From positions 434,001 through 498,000 of the forward strand of contig CAVTYH010000005.1 of the NCBI GenBank assembly GCA_963738835.1: a stretch of 64,000 nucleotides of DNA, written 5' to 3'. Under the pieces are notes generated by a model. It was not told the origin of the DNA and did not search any database. It saw nothing but the letters and a program-made list of their open reading frames with translations. Below, in pieces: positions 35,737 to 45,263 of this stretch. Within the stretch, counting starts at the first letter, position 1. Every line of letters starts with the position of its first letter. Source of the stretch: CAVTYH01 sp963738835 (lineage in GTDB: Bacteria; Planctomycetota; Planctomycetia; Pirellulales; JADZDJ01). A program made the translations under genes and the position numbers.

Positions 35737-35907
35737 CGGTCTGTTAACGCATCGCTGTAAACGGGTGCTGTCACGCCACGCTGCATCCCCCCGCTCTCAT
35801 CGCCCTTGTTCCGCTGTCGCGATGTCGCTATTCTTCGCCTCCCCCTACCGATAGCTTTACGATCCTTGCTGCGCTAAGTGTGTCTTTCCGCTTGTGGAGA
35901 ATGGAGC

Positions 35908-37101
35908 ATGGTCCGCCATTGGAAATCGATATTCGTTGTTCTAGCCATCGTCAGCTGCGAAAGACTTGTTTTGGCACAAGCACCGTCGACCGCTCCGCCG
36001 TTAGATGCCGGCAGCAGTTGGCGTGCTCCTGGCGGTGCGACGACGACGTCTAGCAACATGGCTGGCGGGAGTCTTCAGCCACTGGCCGGCACGCCGCGGG
36101 CGCCGATCGCCAAAGTCACTAGTGGCAATGGCACGCTGCCGAACGATGCCGGACAAGTTTGGCGCGAGTACGACATCACGCCGTACACACTGCGGGCAAC
36201 CAGTACCACGCGGCCTGAGCAGGCGATTGTCGATTGGATTTTGCGCGAAACCGGCTACGAAGCCTGGCACAGTGAACCGCTGGGAATACTGAGCGCCAAC
36301 GGCCGCACCCTGCGCGTTTATCACACACCGCAGATGCAAGAGACGGTTTCGGAACTCGTCGATCGGTTTGTGAATCCGCAAGTCGATACGCAAGCGTTCG
36401 GCATTCGTTTGATCACCATCGGCAGTCCAAGTTGGCGATCCAAAATGCAGCGTGTGCTGCGGCCGGTGCCAGTGCAAACGCAAGGCATTCAAGCGTGGCT
36501 GCTGTCAAAGGAAGATGCTGCGATGATGATTGCCGAACTGCAAAGGCGAACCGACTTCCGCGAACACAGCTCTCCGCAGTTGCTGGTGCAAAACGGACAA
36601 TCGACGGTGGTCTCTGCCTCGCGGCCCCGCAATTACATCAAAGACGTGATTCTGAAACCGGAAGCCTGGCCGGGGTTCACTCCCGAGACGGCTCAAATCG
36701 ACGAAGGGTTTTCGTTGGAGTTCAAACCACTGTTGTCGCTCGATGGTCACACCATCGATGCCGTCGTGAAGTGCAATCTGGATCAGGTGGAAAAGCTAAC
36801 GCCGGTTTCGATTGATGTGCCAACACCGGCAGCCCCGCGGCAACGCACCGAGATCCAAGTGCCGCAAATCGACAGCAACCGGTTCGCCGAGAAATTCCAC
36901 TGGCCGGCCGACATGGTGCTGGTAATTGGCCTGGGCATTGTGCCGACACCGACGCCACCGGAGCCGACAACCATGAAAATTCCGCTAATCAGCGCCAGCG
37001 ATCACGCCGATTTGCTCGTCTTCATTGAAGACAAGGGGGTCGCCGGCAAACCGCCCAGTGTCAGCCGTAACCTGCAAACCCCGGCGGTGGGGCGATTGTG
37101 A
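35908..37101 (+). CDS. Secreted protein with secretin-like C-terminal region
   Basis: 397 residues from the ATG at 35908. Signal peptide HWKSIFVVLAIVSCERLVLA. The segment LLVQNGQSTVVSASRPRNYI then DEGFSLEFKPLLSLDGHTID and AVVKCNLDQVEKLTPVSI resembles the beta-rich secretin family strand pattern (gene-encoded 'vqnGq...v...G..l...p.ls.dg..I'), and the part before it (VYHTPQMQETVSELVDRF) resembles a secretin N-domain. No complete secretin pore is evident. Related planctomycete proteins are unassigned. Lies between the two ketosynthase genes. Function not known. Confidence 0.5.
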   Translation: MVRHWKSIFVVLAIVSCERLVLAQAPSTAPPLDAGSSWRAPGGATTTSSNMAGGSLQPLAGTPRAPIAKVTSGNGTLPNDAGQVWREYDITPYTLRATSTTRPEQAIVDWILRETGYEAWHSEPLGILSANGRTLRVYHTPQMQETVSELVDRFVNPQVDTQAFGIRLITIGSPSWRSKMQRVLRPVPVQTQGIQAWLLSKEDAAMMIAELQRRTDFREHSSPQLLVQNGQSTVVSASRPRNYIKDVILKPEAWPGFTPETAQIDEGFSLEFKPLLSLDGHTIDAVVKCNLDQVEKLTPVSIDVPTPAAPRQRTEIQVPQIDSNRFAEKFHWPADMVLVIGLGIVPTPTPPEPTTMKIPLISASDHADLLVFIEDKGVAGKPPSVSRNLQTPAVGRL

Positions 37102-37192
37102 ACCTTCAACGCTAAGCGGTAGCCGATTGCGGCCCCAAAACACGCCCGATATATTAACAGGGTTAATTTAGGCAAGCTTTGACGTTGAATCT

Positions 37193-38521
37193 ATGCCCGT
37201 ATCTCAGCGACGTGTCGTCATCACCGGCCTAGGGTTGATCAGCCCAGTCGGCAATTCTAAGCAGGCGCTGTGGGATGCGCTAGCGGCGGGCCGCAGCGGT
37301 GTCGGGCCGCTGGAAGCCGTTCCGTCGAAGTTTCTGCCGACCCACGTGGCCGCCGAAGCACGGGAGTTCACCGGCGACATCGAAAACTTCGGTCCGCTGG
37401 AAAAAGAGCAGAAAAAAGCCATCCGCAAGGGCCTCAAGGTCATGTGCCGCGAGTGCCAGATGGGCGTGGCTGCGGCGCAGCTGGCCTTAGCTGACGCCGG
37501 GCTGGTGGTCGGCAACGGAACGTACGACCCGGAGCGGACCGGCTGCGTCTTTGGCGCCGATTACATGCTCACCATGCCCGAGGAGTTCAGCGCCGGCATC
37601 AACCGGTGCCGCGATTCCGAAGGCGTCTTCGATTACAACCGCTGGGCGACCGACGGCATGCCGCAACTTTCGCCGTTGTGGCTTTTGAAGTATCTGCCCA
37701 ACATGCCAGCCAGCCACGTGGCCATCTACAACGATCTGCGGGGGCCGAACAATTCAATCACCCACCGGGAAGCTGCGGCGAATCTGGCGATTGGCGAATC
37801 GGTCCGCACCATTCTGCGCGGCAGCGCCGACATTATGGTCGTCGGCGCCACCGGCACACGGGTGCATCCGATGAAAACCGTGCATGCCGCCCAGACGGAA
37901 GAGTTGGCCGGCAACGGCGTGGAGCCCTCGAAAGCCAGCCGGCCGTTCGACAAAAACCGCACCGGCATGGTCATCGGCGAAGGCGCTGGGGCCATCGTGA
38001 TTGAAGAACTTGCCACGGCGAAAGCACGCGGAGCAACCATTTACGGCGAAATTGTCGGCCACGGTTCCTCGCAAGTGGCCGACACCAATTGCGTGGCCCG
38101 CCGCGATGTGGCATTGGCCAACGTGATGCGAAAAAGCTTGCAACACTCCGGAATTGCCCCTGACGAAGTCGGCCATATTCACGCCCACGGACTGAGCACT
38201 CGCAGTTGCGATATCGACGAAGCCAAAGCCATCCGCGACGTATTCGGCGGCGCCGCCGACAAAGTGCCGGTTACCGCCGCAAAGAGCTACTTTGGCAACC
38301 TCGGCGCTGGCAGCGGCATGATCGAATTGATCGCCAGCCTGCTGGCGCTTTCTCAGGGGCAACTGTTTCCGATTCTCAATTACGAAACGCCCGATCCGCA
38401 GTGTCCCATTGCCGTTGTGAAGCCGAATAACGGCAGCCCTTCTCCCGGCCGCTCTTTCATCAATCTGAGCGTTACGCCACAAGGCCAGGCCAGCGCCGTT
38501 TTGGTGCGCGCGATGGATTAA
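37193..38521 (+). CDS. Ketosynthase homologue with catalytic Cys and second His replaced
   Basis: 442 residues, thiolase-fold condensing-enzyme family. N-terminal RRVVITGLGLISPVGNSKQALW and DDLRGPNNSITHREAAANLA align with FabF, but at the nucleophile (TACAS in FabF) the sequence is THREA, giving Glu193 instead of Cys. The first His is kept (AHGLS, His332), Lys364 is kept, but the second His (KSxxGH) is Asn369 (KSYFGN). KASRPFDKNRTGMVIGEGAG is normal. So the triad is Glu-His-Asn. It cannot work as an ordinary ketosynthase; it could be a chain-length-factor-like partner of FabF, a decarboxylase, or have a different chemistry. It lies 1.4 kb after fabF on the same strand. Confidence 0.85.
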   Translation: MPVSQRRVVITGLGLISPVGNSKQALWDALAAGRSGVGPLEAVPSKFLPTHVAAEAREFTGDIENFGPLEKEQKKAIRKGLKVMCRECQMGVAAAQLALADAGLVVGNGTYDPERTGCVFGADYMLTMPEEFSAGINRCRDSEGVFDYNRWATDGMPQLSPLWLLKYLPNMPASHVAIYNDLRGPNNSITHREAAANLAIGESVRTILRGSADIMVVGATGTRVHPMKTVHAAQTEELAGNGVEPSKASRPFDKNRTGMVIGEGAGAIVIEELATAKARGATIYGEIVGHGSSQVADTNCVARRDVALANVMRKSLQHSGIAPDEVGHIHAHGLSTRSCDIDEAKAIRDVFGGAADKVPVTAAKSYFGNLGAGSGMIELIASLLALSQGQLFPILNYETPDPQCPIAVVKPNNGSPSPGRSFINLSVTPQGQASAVLVRAMD

Positions 38522-38563
38522 AGTCGTCTCGCATTGGGGAAGCCAAAAAGGGGAAGCCAAAGA

Positions 38564-38613
38564 GGGTCAGAACTAATTACTGCGGTCTCTCTCCCAACAA
38601 ATCGTTCTGACCC
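38564..38613. repeat. GGGTCAGAAC inverted repeat
   Basis: GGGTCAGAAC at 38564-38573 and GTTCTGACCC at 38604-38613, perfect 10-bp arms, then GTTTTCTTT. Follows the ketosynthase-like gene and could act as a terminator or be a REP-like repeat. Confidence 0.6.
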
Positions 38614-38758
38614 GTTTTCTTTCCCCGGTGGGGTCTAATCTCCGCTGCGCAACACGATGGTGGGCCAGTGTTCGCGCAAAATCGGTATCGACACTCGACG
38701 ATCAATTTCCGTCAAGACTGACGCGGTGAATTCTACTGTGGGGAGTTGCCGACGTGGT

Positions 38759-39085
38759 TCACATGCTCGAATGGCCATCGTCCCGACTATGAAAGAGACC
38801 TACAGCGGCCATTATCCCTGCTCCCACAATTGTTCCACATATCGCAACTACCACAACTGAAATGGATGCGCCGATGACGTTTGAAAGGATGCTGCCTTCT
38901 AATATAAGCTGAACGCCGAACAGACGGATATTGAGTAAAGACACTGCAATGGCTCCGGCAATAATCACTGTACCGCCGATGAAGCCGACAAGCGCGCCGA
39001 GTTTTGCACCGCGACGAATCCCCAGGATGCGCCTAGTTGGGTACAAGGGTGCGGCCTCTGTTTGCTGCCAATGCTCCTGCATCAT
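38759..39085 (-). CDS. Small two-helix membrane protein
   Basis: 108 residues. Short cytoplasmic lead (MMQEHWQQTEAAPLYPTRR), then two long Gly/Ala/Ile-rich hydrophobic segments (KLGALVGFIGGTVIIAGAIA and VIGASISVVVVAICGTIVGA), probably a hairpin. No recognised family. It follows the candidate immunity gene by 40 bases on the same strand, so it may belong to the Rhs-associated set. Confidence 0.5.
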   Translation of the reverse strand: MMQEHWQQTEAAPLYPTRRILGIRRGAKLGALVGFIGGTVIIAGAIAVSLLNIRLFGVQLILEGSILSNVIGASISVVVVAICGTIVGAGIMAAVGLFHSRDDGHSSM

Positions 39086-39125
39086 ATTTGCTCTCTCGCG
39101 TCGAGATTGTGGAATGGTAAGACAC

Positions 39126-39428
39126 CTAATCTCGCCATAGCGTAACCAACCACATCAACAGTATGCCACAAAGTGGGAATACGAAAGCGCCTACAAAACC
39201 GCGACGTATACGACCAAGCCATACTTGAGTATCTTCTAAATAGAATTCCGGTCGATACCAAAGGTTGTAGCTGTGCAGAGCGCGAATGACCGATACGTCT
39301 GTCTTTCGGCGGCGAACAGCCTTCGCTGTTGCCACCCAAATGCCAACAACGCTAACGAAGGTCATTAACATACAAGCACCCAAGGCTACTGCGATGACCA
39401 CTCGAATTGTACCGCTGAGAAGCTGCAT
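39126..39428 (-). CDS. Small membrane protein coupled to the Rhs tip (candidate immunity protein)
   Basis: 100 residues from the ATG at 39428, which follows the repaired Rhs stop (TAA 39432-39430) after a single base. A longer frame to 39512 would overlap the Rhs tip and is rejected. Two membrane helices (IRVVIAVALGACMLMTFVSV near the start and GAFVFPLCGILLMWLVTL at the end) flank a basic, aromatic cytoplasmic middle (RRRKTDVSVIRALHSYNLWY). Immediate coupling to a polymorphic-toxin-like tip suggests an immunity role; no family recognised. Confidence 0.55.
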   Translation of the reverse strand: MQLLSGTIRVVIAVALGACMLMTFVSVVGIWVATAKAVRRRKTDVSVIRALHSYNLWYRPEFYLEDTQVWLGRIRRGFVGAFVFPLCGILLMWLVTLWRD

Positions 39429-39429
39429 A

Positions 39430-40247
39430 TTACCACTTGTGGCCGACGCCGCCAAAGTTGACACCTTTCGCATTTCCATATCCATCGAATTCGTACTGCT
39501 CTGACGACCCAAGGCTGCCCAACCAATTCATAAACGCATCGGCAGCATGTTGTCTATCGTTCGAATTAAAGAGATTCGGCAACCCAAACCACCATTTGGC
39601 ATCGGGATTCCAGGGAAATAATCCTCTGATTCCTGTTGTTCGGTGTTGTCAGCATAGGCACCAGGTCCGTAAGGCGACCGTGCAGAAATCGTGATGCCAT
39701 CGTAGCCTGTTGGACAGCCGTACTGATTGCGGCCCGTGACATACGATGCACCACCAAATGGCGTGTCTATACCCATACTTTGTCCCGGACCGAATAGCGA
39801 CGAAGTATCAGGCGCAGTAGTCCACGTTCCGTGTCTACCAGCGCTTCCACCAATTCCCATTCCAGGGCCAGCACCTACAGTAATGGTCCCGGAAAAATCC
39901 ATTGGAATTATCCACCAGAACCCAACTGTAGCATCGACCGAACCGCTCACATGAAGAGGGATCGGACCAAGATTAACGTGAACATCACCGCCGCCCCCAA
40001 GAGTAGCCAGCCCACTCGGATCAACATAGTTCGTTGGGGAGTTGCCGACGTAACGGTACTGGTTGGACAGATCGCCGGCGAAGCCGATCGGGTCTTGGCT
40101 GGCCCAAGTGCCAAGACTGGCGATGTACCAGCGCTCTTGATTCCATTGTAACCCGGTCGCCGGGTCCAGGTAACGGCCGGTGTACCCGATAAAGGACTCC
40201 AGCGTTGTCGGAGCGTTAAGTCGGTTGCCGAAGGAATCGAACGCCAC
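39430..40247 (-). pseudogene. Rhs repeat-associated core and variable C-terminal tip (N-terminally truncated, one indel)
   Basis: Only the last Rhs core and tip remain; the frame is still open a little upstream of 40247 (reading DGTFNYTYDH) but the large Rhs shell is missing. Core motifs: GYTGRYLDPATGLQWNQERW, YIASLGTWASQDPIGF and QYRYVGNSPTNYVDPSGL, which ends at the usual tip junction. The tip is Gly-rich (LHVSGSVDATVGFWWIIPMD, GAGPGMGIGG) and unlike known toxin domains. Near 39608 the frame shifts; continuing in the next frame gives AKWWFGLPNLFNSNDRQ and ends GVNFGGVGHKW with a stop at 39430. Because of truncation it is probably not secreted, unless it serves as a recombination reservoir. 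Confidence 0.75.
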
Positions 40248-40522
40248 GTGGTCGTAGGTGTAATTGAACGTGCCGTCGCTGCTGATCGCTCTTCTCTTGG
40301 TCTTATTGAAGAGAGTGAGGAGTGCGATTTTTTTGTGCCAGCGTGGTGAGTTTCTTGGCGTCTCGGAGGTGCAGTGGGGAATGATTGGGAACTTGCTAAA
40401 ATGGTCCCCTGCCTAATTTGCGACAGCCTTGTACAGTTTGGTTTTTTGGCTTTTTAGCTGCGAACCAATTTTGGTCAAATCAGGATTAGTCAAATCGGGA
40501 CAAGACCAGAGGTTTCTGCGGC

Positions 40523-40551
40523 TTGACAGTTGGCAGCTGCACCGATAGATT
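40523..40551 (+). promoter_or_regulatory. Strong sigma-70-like promoter upstream of the ncRNA candidate
   Basis: Perfect TTGACA at 40523-40528, 17-base spacer, TAGATT at 40546-40551. A dyad (ACCGAT 40541-40546 / ATCGGT 40554-40559) overlaps the -10 and could be an operator. No coding sequence follows before a terminator at 40735-40765. Confidence 0.6.
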
Positions 40552-40557
40552 TAATCG

Positions 40558-40765
40558 GTTGCACAACACGTTAAGTTGTGTGGCAAAACGAGTTTCGCGT
40601 CGGCGGCGTGGGTCGCAGCCGCGAAAAACGAGTGGTTGTTCGCGGAGACCACGCCGTGCGAAAAGGTCACCGTCTGTCCGAAATTGCGGGGCTGTGTATG
40701 TAAAGCACCGTGGCAGCAAGCTCGGGCGTTGGCGCGGGAACGTGGATGACTCGTTCCCGTTTTTT
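40558..40765 (+). ncRNA. Candidate structured small RNA of about 200 nt
   Basis: Bounded by a promoter (40523-40551) and a Rho-independent terminator (40735-40765), with no plausible coding frame. Inside, a small hairpin (CACAAC 40562-40567 / GTTGTG 40575-40580) is followed by a long three-part stem: TTTCGC 40593-40598 with GCGAAA 40658-40663, CGGCGTGG 40604-40611 with CCACGCCG 40649-40656, and CCGCGAA 40619-40625 with TTCGCGG 40639-40645. Length and the long bulged stem are compatible with a 6S-like RNA, but I do not recognise a diagnostic sequence, so the class is left open. It lies about 100 bases before nusA. Confidence 0.45.
40735..40765 (+). terminator. Rho-independent terminator
   Basis: CGGGAACG (40735-40742) pairs with CGTTCCCG (40752-40759), nine-base loop, then six T at 40760-40765. 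It ends the small RNA candidate rather than a protein gene. Confidence 0.75.
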
Positions 40766-40867
40766 GTTGGTGGACACAACGACGTTTGAAACTGAATTGC
40801 ACAGTAGGCCCAGTGATTGCAACCCTGGGCTTCAATAGGCGTACCGATTAAGAAAGCGAACCCGGCG

Positions 40868-42250
40868 ATGAACGCAACTGAAGTTCTGCGGATCGTCGAT
40901 TCGATCCATCGCGATAAAAATATCGACAAGGAAATTGTTTTCCAAGCGATCGAAGCTGCACTGGTGTCGGCCGCGAAAAAACAGTACGGCGAAGAAGAGA
41001 ACATTGTCGTCACCATCGATCGCATTAGCGGCGCCATTTCCGGCTCGCACAACGGAGTGGAGCTTGATCCGCAGGAAACGCTGGGCCGCATCGTGGCTCA
41101 AACGGCCAAGCAGGTCATCATCCAAAAGATTCGCGAAGCCGAGCGCGATGCCTTGTACAACGAGTATCAAGAGCTGATGGGGCAGATGATCCCCGGCGTG
41201 GTGCAAAAGTACGAAAACGGCACCGCCACGGTATCGCTCGGCAACACCGAAGCCATTCTGCCGCGCAGCGAACAGATTCCCGGCGAAACGCACCACGCCA
41301 ACGAGCGGGTTCGGGCGACAGTGTTCGATGTCAAAAAAGTCGGCAGCCGCGTGAAAGTAATTCTCAGCCGCACGCGACCGCAATTGGTGCAGCGGCTGTT
41401 CGAGCAGGAAATTCCTGAAATTGCCGACGGCGTGATCGAAGTGCGGGCCATGGCGCGCGAACCGGGTTACCGCAGCAAAGTGGCCGTCAGCAGCAGCGAT
41501 CAGCGGGTCGATTGCGTCGGCGCTTGCGTCGGCGTGCGCGGCAACCGCATCAAGAACATTGTCGACGAATTGGGCGGCGAGCGAATCGACATTGTCCGTT
41601 GGAGCGACGATCTGCAAGTGCTCATCCCTAATGCTCTGCAGCCGGCCGAGGTCGAAGAAGTCATTTTGTGCCAAATGATCGGCAAGGCCATTGTGCTCGT
41701 GAAAGAAGATCAACTCTCGCTGGCCATCGGACGCCGCGGTCAAAACGTACGGCTGGCCAGCAAACTGTCTGGCTGGGATATCGAAATTATGACCCGCGAA
41801 GAGCTCGATTCGGAAATCGAACGGGCCGTGGCGGGCTATTCGGAAATTGATGGCGTCGATAGTTCGCTGGCCGAACGTTTGGTGGGCGAAGGCTTTTTGA
41901 CCTACGACGAACTGTCGGTCATCGAACCCGATAACCTGATGGCAATGGGCAACCTCACTGAAGAGCAGGTGCAACACATCGTCGACCAGGCGGAGGCGAA
42001 AGCGGAAGCCGCTGAGGCCGCCGCCGCCGCCGAACGCCGCCGACAGCGCGAGCAAGATCGCATTGAAGCGGCCACCGCGGAAGCTGACCAAAAAGAAGCC
42101 GCGCTGAAAAAATCACTCGGTGAAGAGCCCGGTGAAACAGCCGCGCCTGTCGAAGCAACGGCGGACACATCCAACGGCGCCGCTAATGGCGCAGCCGATG
42201 ATGAGAAAGCCGCCACGGGGGAAGAAACTGCCGCCGGCGGCTCGAATTGA
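40868..42250 (+). CDS. nusA: Transcription termination/antitermination protein NusA
   Basis: Binds RNA polymerase and RNA to control pausing, termination and antitermination. 460 residues from the ATG at 40868 (MNATEVLRIVDSIHRDKNID). N-terminal polymerase-binding domain to about residue 125, S1 domain (PGVVQKYENGTATVSLG), KH1 (SSDQRVDCVGACVGVRGNRI) and KH2 (LSLAIGRRGQNVRLAS). An HhH-like repeat follows (LAERLVGEGFLTYDELSVI), then an Ala/Glu-rich coiled tail (EAAAAAERRRQREQDR). It heads nusA-infB-rbfA; rimP, often upstream, is not found here. Confidence 0.95.
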   Translation: MNATEVLRIVDSIHRDKNIDKEIVFQAIEAALVSAAKKQYGEEENIVVTIDRISGAISGSHNGVELDPQETLGRIVAQTAKQVIIQKIREAERDALYNEYQELMGQMIPGVVQKYENGTATVSLGNTEAILPRSEQIPGETHHANERVRATVFDVKKVGSRVKVILSRTRPQLVQRLFEQEIPEIADGVIEVRAMAREPGYRSKVAVSSSDQRVDCVGACVGVRGNRIKNIVDELGGERIDIVRWSDDLQVLIPNALQPAEVEEVILCQMIGKAIVLVKEDQLSLAIGRRGQNVRLASKLSGWDIEIMTREELDSEIERAVAGYSEIDGVDSSLAERLVGEGFLTYDELSVIEPDNLMAMGNLTEEQVQHIVDQAEAKAEAAEAAAAAERRRQREQDRIEAATAEADQKEAALKKSLGEEPGETAAPVEATADTSNGAANGAADDEKAATGEETAAGGSN

Positions 42251-42404
42251 TGTCCAACAGAAACGTATACTTGTACTTTCCGGCACGGCCGTCGTGCCTG
42301 TAAGCCACGGTTGGGGAGTCCTGAACCATGGTTTGATAAATCAAAAGCCTTTGGGCCGCACGTCGCTTGCGGCGGGGCCGGGCTGAAATGAGGGAGGGCC
42401 CCAC

Positions 42405-45054
42405 TTGGCCGCTCGTATCTATTCGCTCGCCAAAGAGTTGAAAATCGACAGCAAAGAGCTGGTGGAGATCTGCGCCAAAGCGGGAATCTCTGGTAAGGGC
42501 TCTGCGCTGGCGAGCATGACCGACGAAGAAGTCGATCGGCTGAAGGAGTATTTGGGCGGCCGCAATCGTAGCGGTGGCGAACGCAACAGCATCGCAGCCT
42601 CTTCAAGTTCCGGCGTGGCGGTGGCAGCGCCCCCGAAAAGAAAGCCCTCACCCGCGAACAATACATTCCGCCTGGCGGAGTGGCCGGCAAGCCGCCGGTT
42701 ATTGATGCGCCCAAGGTCGAAAAGCCGGTCGAGGTGCGTAAGAAGCCACTCGAGCCGCGGCCGGTTACACGGGGATCGCCTTCCGTTCGCTTGGCGCAGT
42801 TGCCGCCATCGTCGGCCAAAACACCGCCACAGCCGACAGCTCCCGCCGAGCCCGCGCCCAGAAGCCCGACCTGCGCTTGCCGGCCGATGTCATGCGAGCC
42901 AGCAAGGCCGGCGCGAAGCCGGCACTTTCGGAGCACTTGAAGAAAGCGGAAGAACGCCGCCGCACCGACGAACAGCAAAAGAAGACGCCTGGCCGAGGCA
43001 CGGGGCCCGCGCCGGTTCCGCCGCCGTTAGGAAAGCCTGGCCCATTGACGCGCGAAGCTCGCGAGCGCCAAAAGAAAGGAGGCGGCAAAGGTGCGCCGGT
43101 AGAGGGCGAGGAATTCAAAGGTGCGCTGGGTGGCCGAGAAGCGCGGCAGCTCAACCGCAAGCGTCACGCCGCCGAACAGGCCAAACGCACGCGCGGAGAC
43201 GACGACGACACCACCGTCTCGCGGACCGCACTCAAGCGCATCCAGCGCAAAGGCACAAACACCGCCGCGCCGCGTAAGACCAAAGTCACGATCGAGCTTC
43301 CCACCACCGTGCGAAGTTTTTCCGAAGCCCTCGGCATTTCGGCCAGTCAGGTGTTGGGCAAGCTGCTGGGGTTAGGACTCGGCGCCATGCCCAACATTAT
43401 GTCGCCCATCGATGCCGACACTGTCGAACTTTTGGCGTCGGAGTTGGGCGTGGAAGTCGAAGTGAAAAAGCCGCTCACGGTTGAAGAGCGATTACGGGAG
43501 AAAATCGACGATCAAGTCGATGACCCGGCTACGCTGGAATCGCGGCCGCCGGTCATCACGGTACTCGGTCACGTCGATCATGGCAAAACTTCGCTGCTCG
43601 ACAAGATCATCGGCATCGATGTCGCAAGCGGCGAAAGCGGCGGCATTACGCAGCACATTCGGGCTTATGAAATCGAAAAAGACGGTCGCAAAATTTCGTT
43701 CGTCGATACGCCGGGGCACGAAGCGTTCACCGAAATGCGGGCTCGCGGCGCCAATGTCACCGATATTGCCGTACTGGTTGTGGCAGCCGATGACGGCGTC
43801 ATGCCACAAACCGAAGAAGCCATTAGCCACGCCCGCGCTGCCGGCGTGCCGATTGTCGTGGCGCTGAACAAAATCGATCTGCCGGGCGTCAACGAACAAA
43901 AAATCTACGAGCAGCTTGCCCGCAACGAGTTGGTGCCGCGTGCCTGGGGCGGCGATACCGAAGTCATCAAAACCAGCGCTATTACTGGTCAGGGCATCGA
44001 CGAACTGTTGGAAATGCTCTTGTTCATCGCCGACGATAAAGCGTTCCAAGCCAATCCGCATCGCAAAGCCATCGGCACCTGCCTGGAAGCGGAATTGCAC
44101 GAGGGCCGCGGCGTGGTCGCCAAGCTGCTGGTGCAGCGCGGCACCTTGCACGTCGGCGATGCGCTGGTGTGCGGCGTCGCCAGTGGGCACGTAAAAGCCA
44201 TGTACGATACTCTGAATCCGCGCCGCAAAATCGAGGCGGCCGGCCCTTCGGTGCCCGTGAACGTCACCGGCTTAGATGTCCCCCCCGCAGCCGGCGACAA
44301 GTTCTACGTCCTCGGCGATATTTCCGAAAGCCGCGAAATCGCGCTACAGCGGCACAATCAAACGCGGCAGGCCATGCTCGGCGCCGGCCCGGTTCACGTC
44401 ACGCTGGAAAATCTGTTCGATCGCTTGGGTACGCAGCAGGTTCAAACGCTTAATATCATTTTGCGTGCCGATGTGCGGGGCTCCATCGAGGCCATTCTCA
44501 AAGAATTCAACAAACTGGAGCACCCGGAAGTCAAAATCAAAGTGCTGCAAGCCACGGTGGGCGGCGTCAGCGAGGCCGATGTGCATTTGGCCGACGCCTC
44601 CGACGCTGTGATCATCGGCTTCAACGTCGTGCCCGATGAAAAAGCCCGTTTGCTGGCCGAACGCAAAGGTGTGCAAATTCGGCGGTACGACATTATTTAT
44701 CAAGTGACCGACGACCTGAAGAAGGCGCTCGAAGGCATGCTCAAGCCAGAGAAGCGCGAAGCGGAACTGGGTCGGGCGCTCATCCTGCGAACCTTTGTCA
44801 TTAGCCGCGTTGGCACTGTGGCCGGCTGTCGCGTGCTTTCCGGCAATATGCAACGCAACAGCCGAGTGCGCGTGATCCGCGAAAGCCGCATCATCGGCGA
44901 TTACCCCATCGAAACGCTGCGCCGGGAAAAAGACGATGTGCGCGAAGTACGCGAAGGGCTGGAGTGCGGCATTAAGGTGGCCGGTTTCAACGACCTGAAA
45001 GAGGGCGATGTTCTGGAGTGCTACCGCGTGGAGGAGGTCGCCCGCACGTTCTGA
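42405..45054 (+). CDS. infB: Translation initiation factor IF-2 (two indels)
   Basis: GTPase that brings initiator tRNA to the ribosome. TTG start at 42405 behind GAGGGAGG. N-terminal IF2_N module (RIYSLAKELKIDSKELVEIC), a Pro/Lys-rich linker with frame breaks near 42630 and 42860, then a second IF2_N-like module (GISASQVLGKLLGLG). The G domain is intact: GHVDHGKTSLLDKI, DTPGHEAFTEM, NKIDLP and SAITGQGIDEL. Domains II-IV are complete to the end (IKVAGFNDLKEGDVLECYRV). Repaired length about 882 residues. The breaks fall in GC-rich linker sequence and are probably read errors. Confidence 0.94.
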
Positions 45055-45263
45055 ATCCTTAGCAGCATGCGGTCGCCGGCAAGCCGGGAGGAATAAAGGG
45101 GATTTTTGGTAAAACACAGCCTCGTGGACGCAATTCTGGAGCGTCTGTAACGGGTCTTATTCAGGCTTTGTGCCGCGAAAAATCGGATTTTAGCGGCAAA
45201 TTTTGGGCTAAATTTAAGAAACGGATTTTTCGGCTTCTGACTTCCACACCGCTCTTTCCCGTC

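Noticed and set aside
40248..40867. rimP upstream of nusA
   Set aside because: No frame in this interval resembles RimP; the interval holds a promoter, hairpins and a terminator instead.
40832..42091. Long minus-strand frame over nusA
   Set aside because: Shadow caused by codon bias of nusA; no recognisable domain and no start signals.
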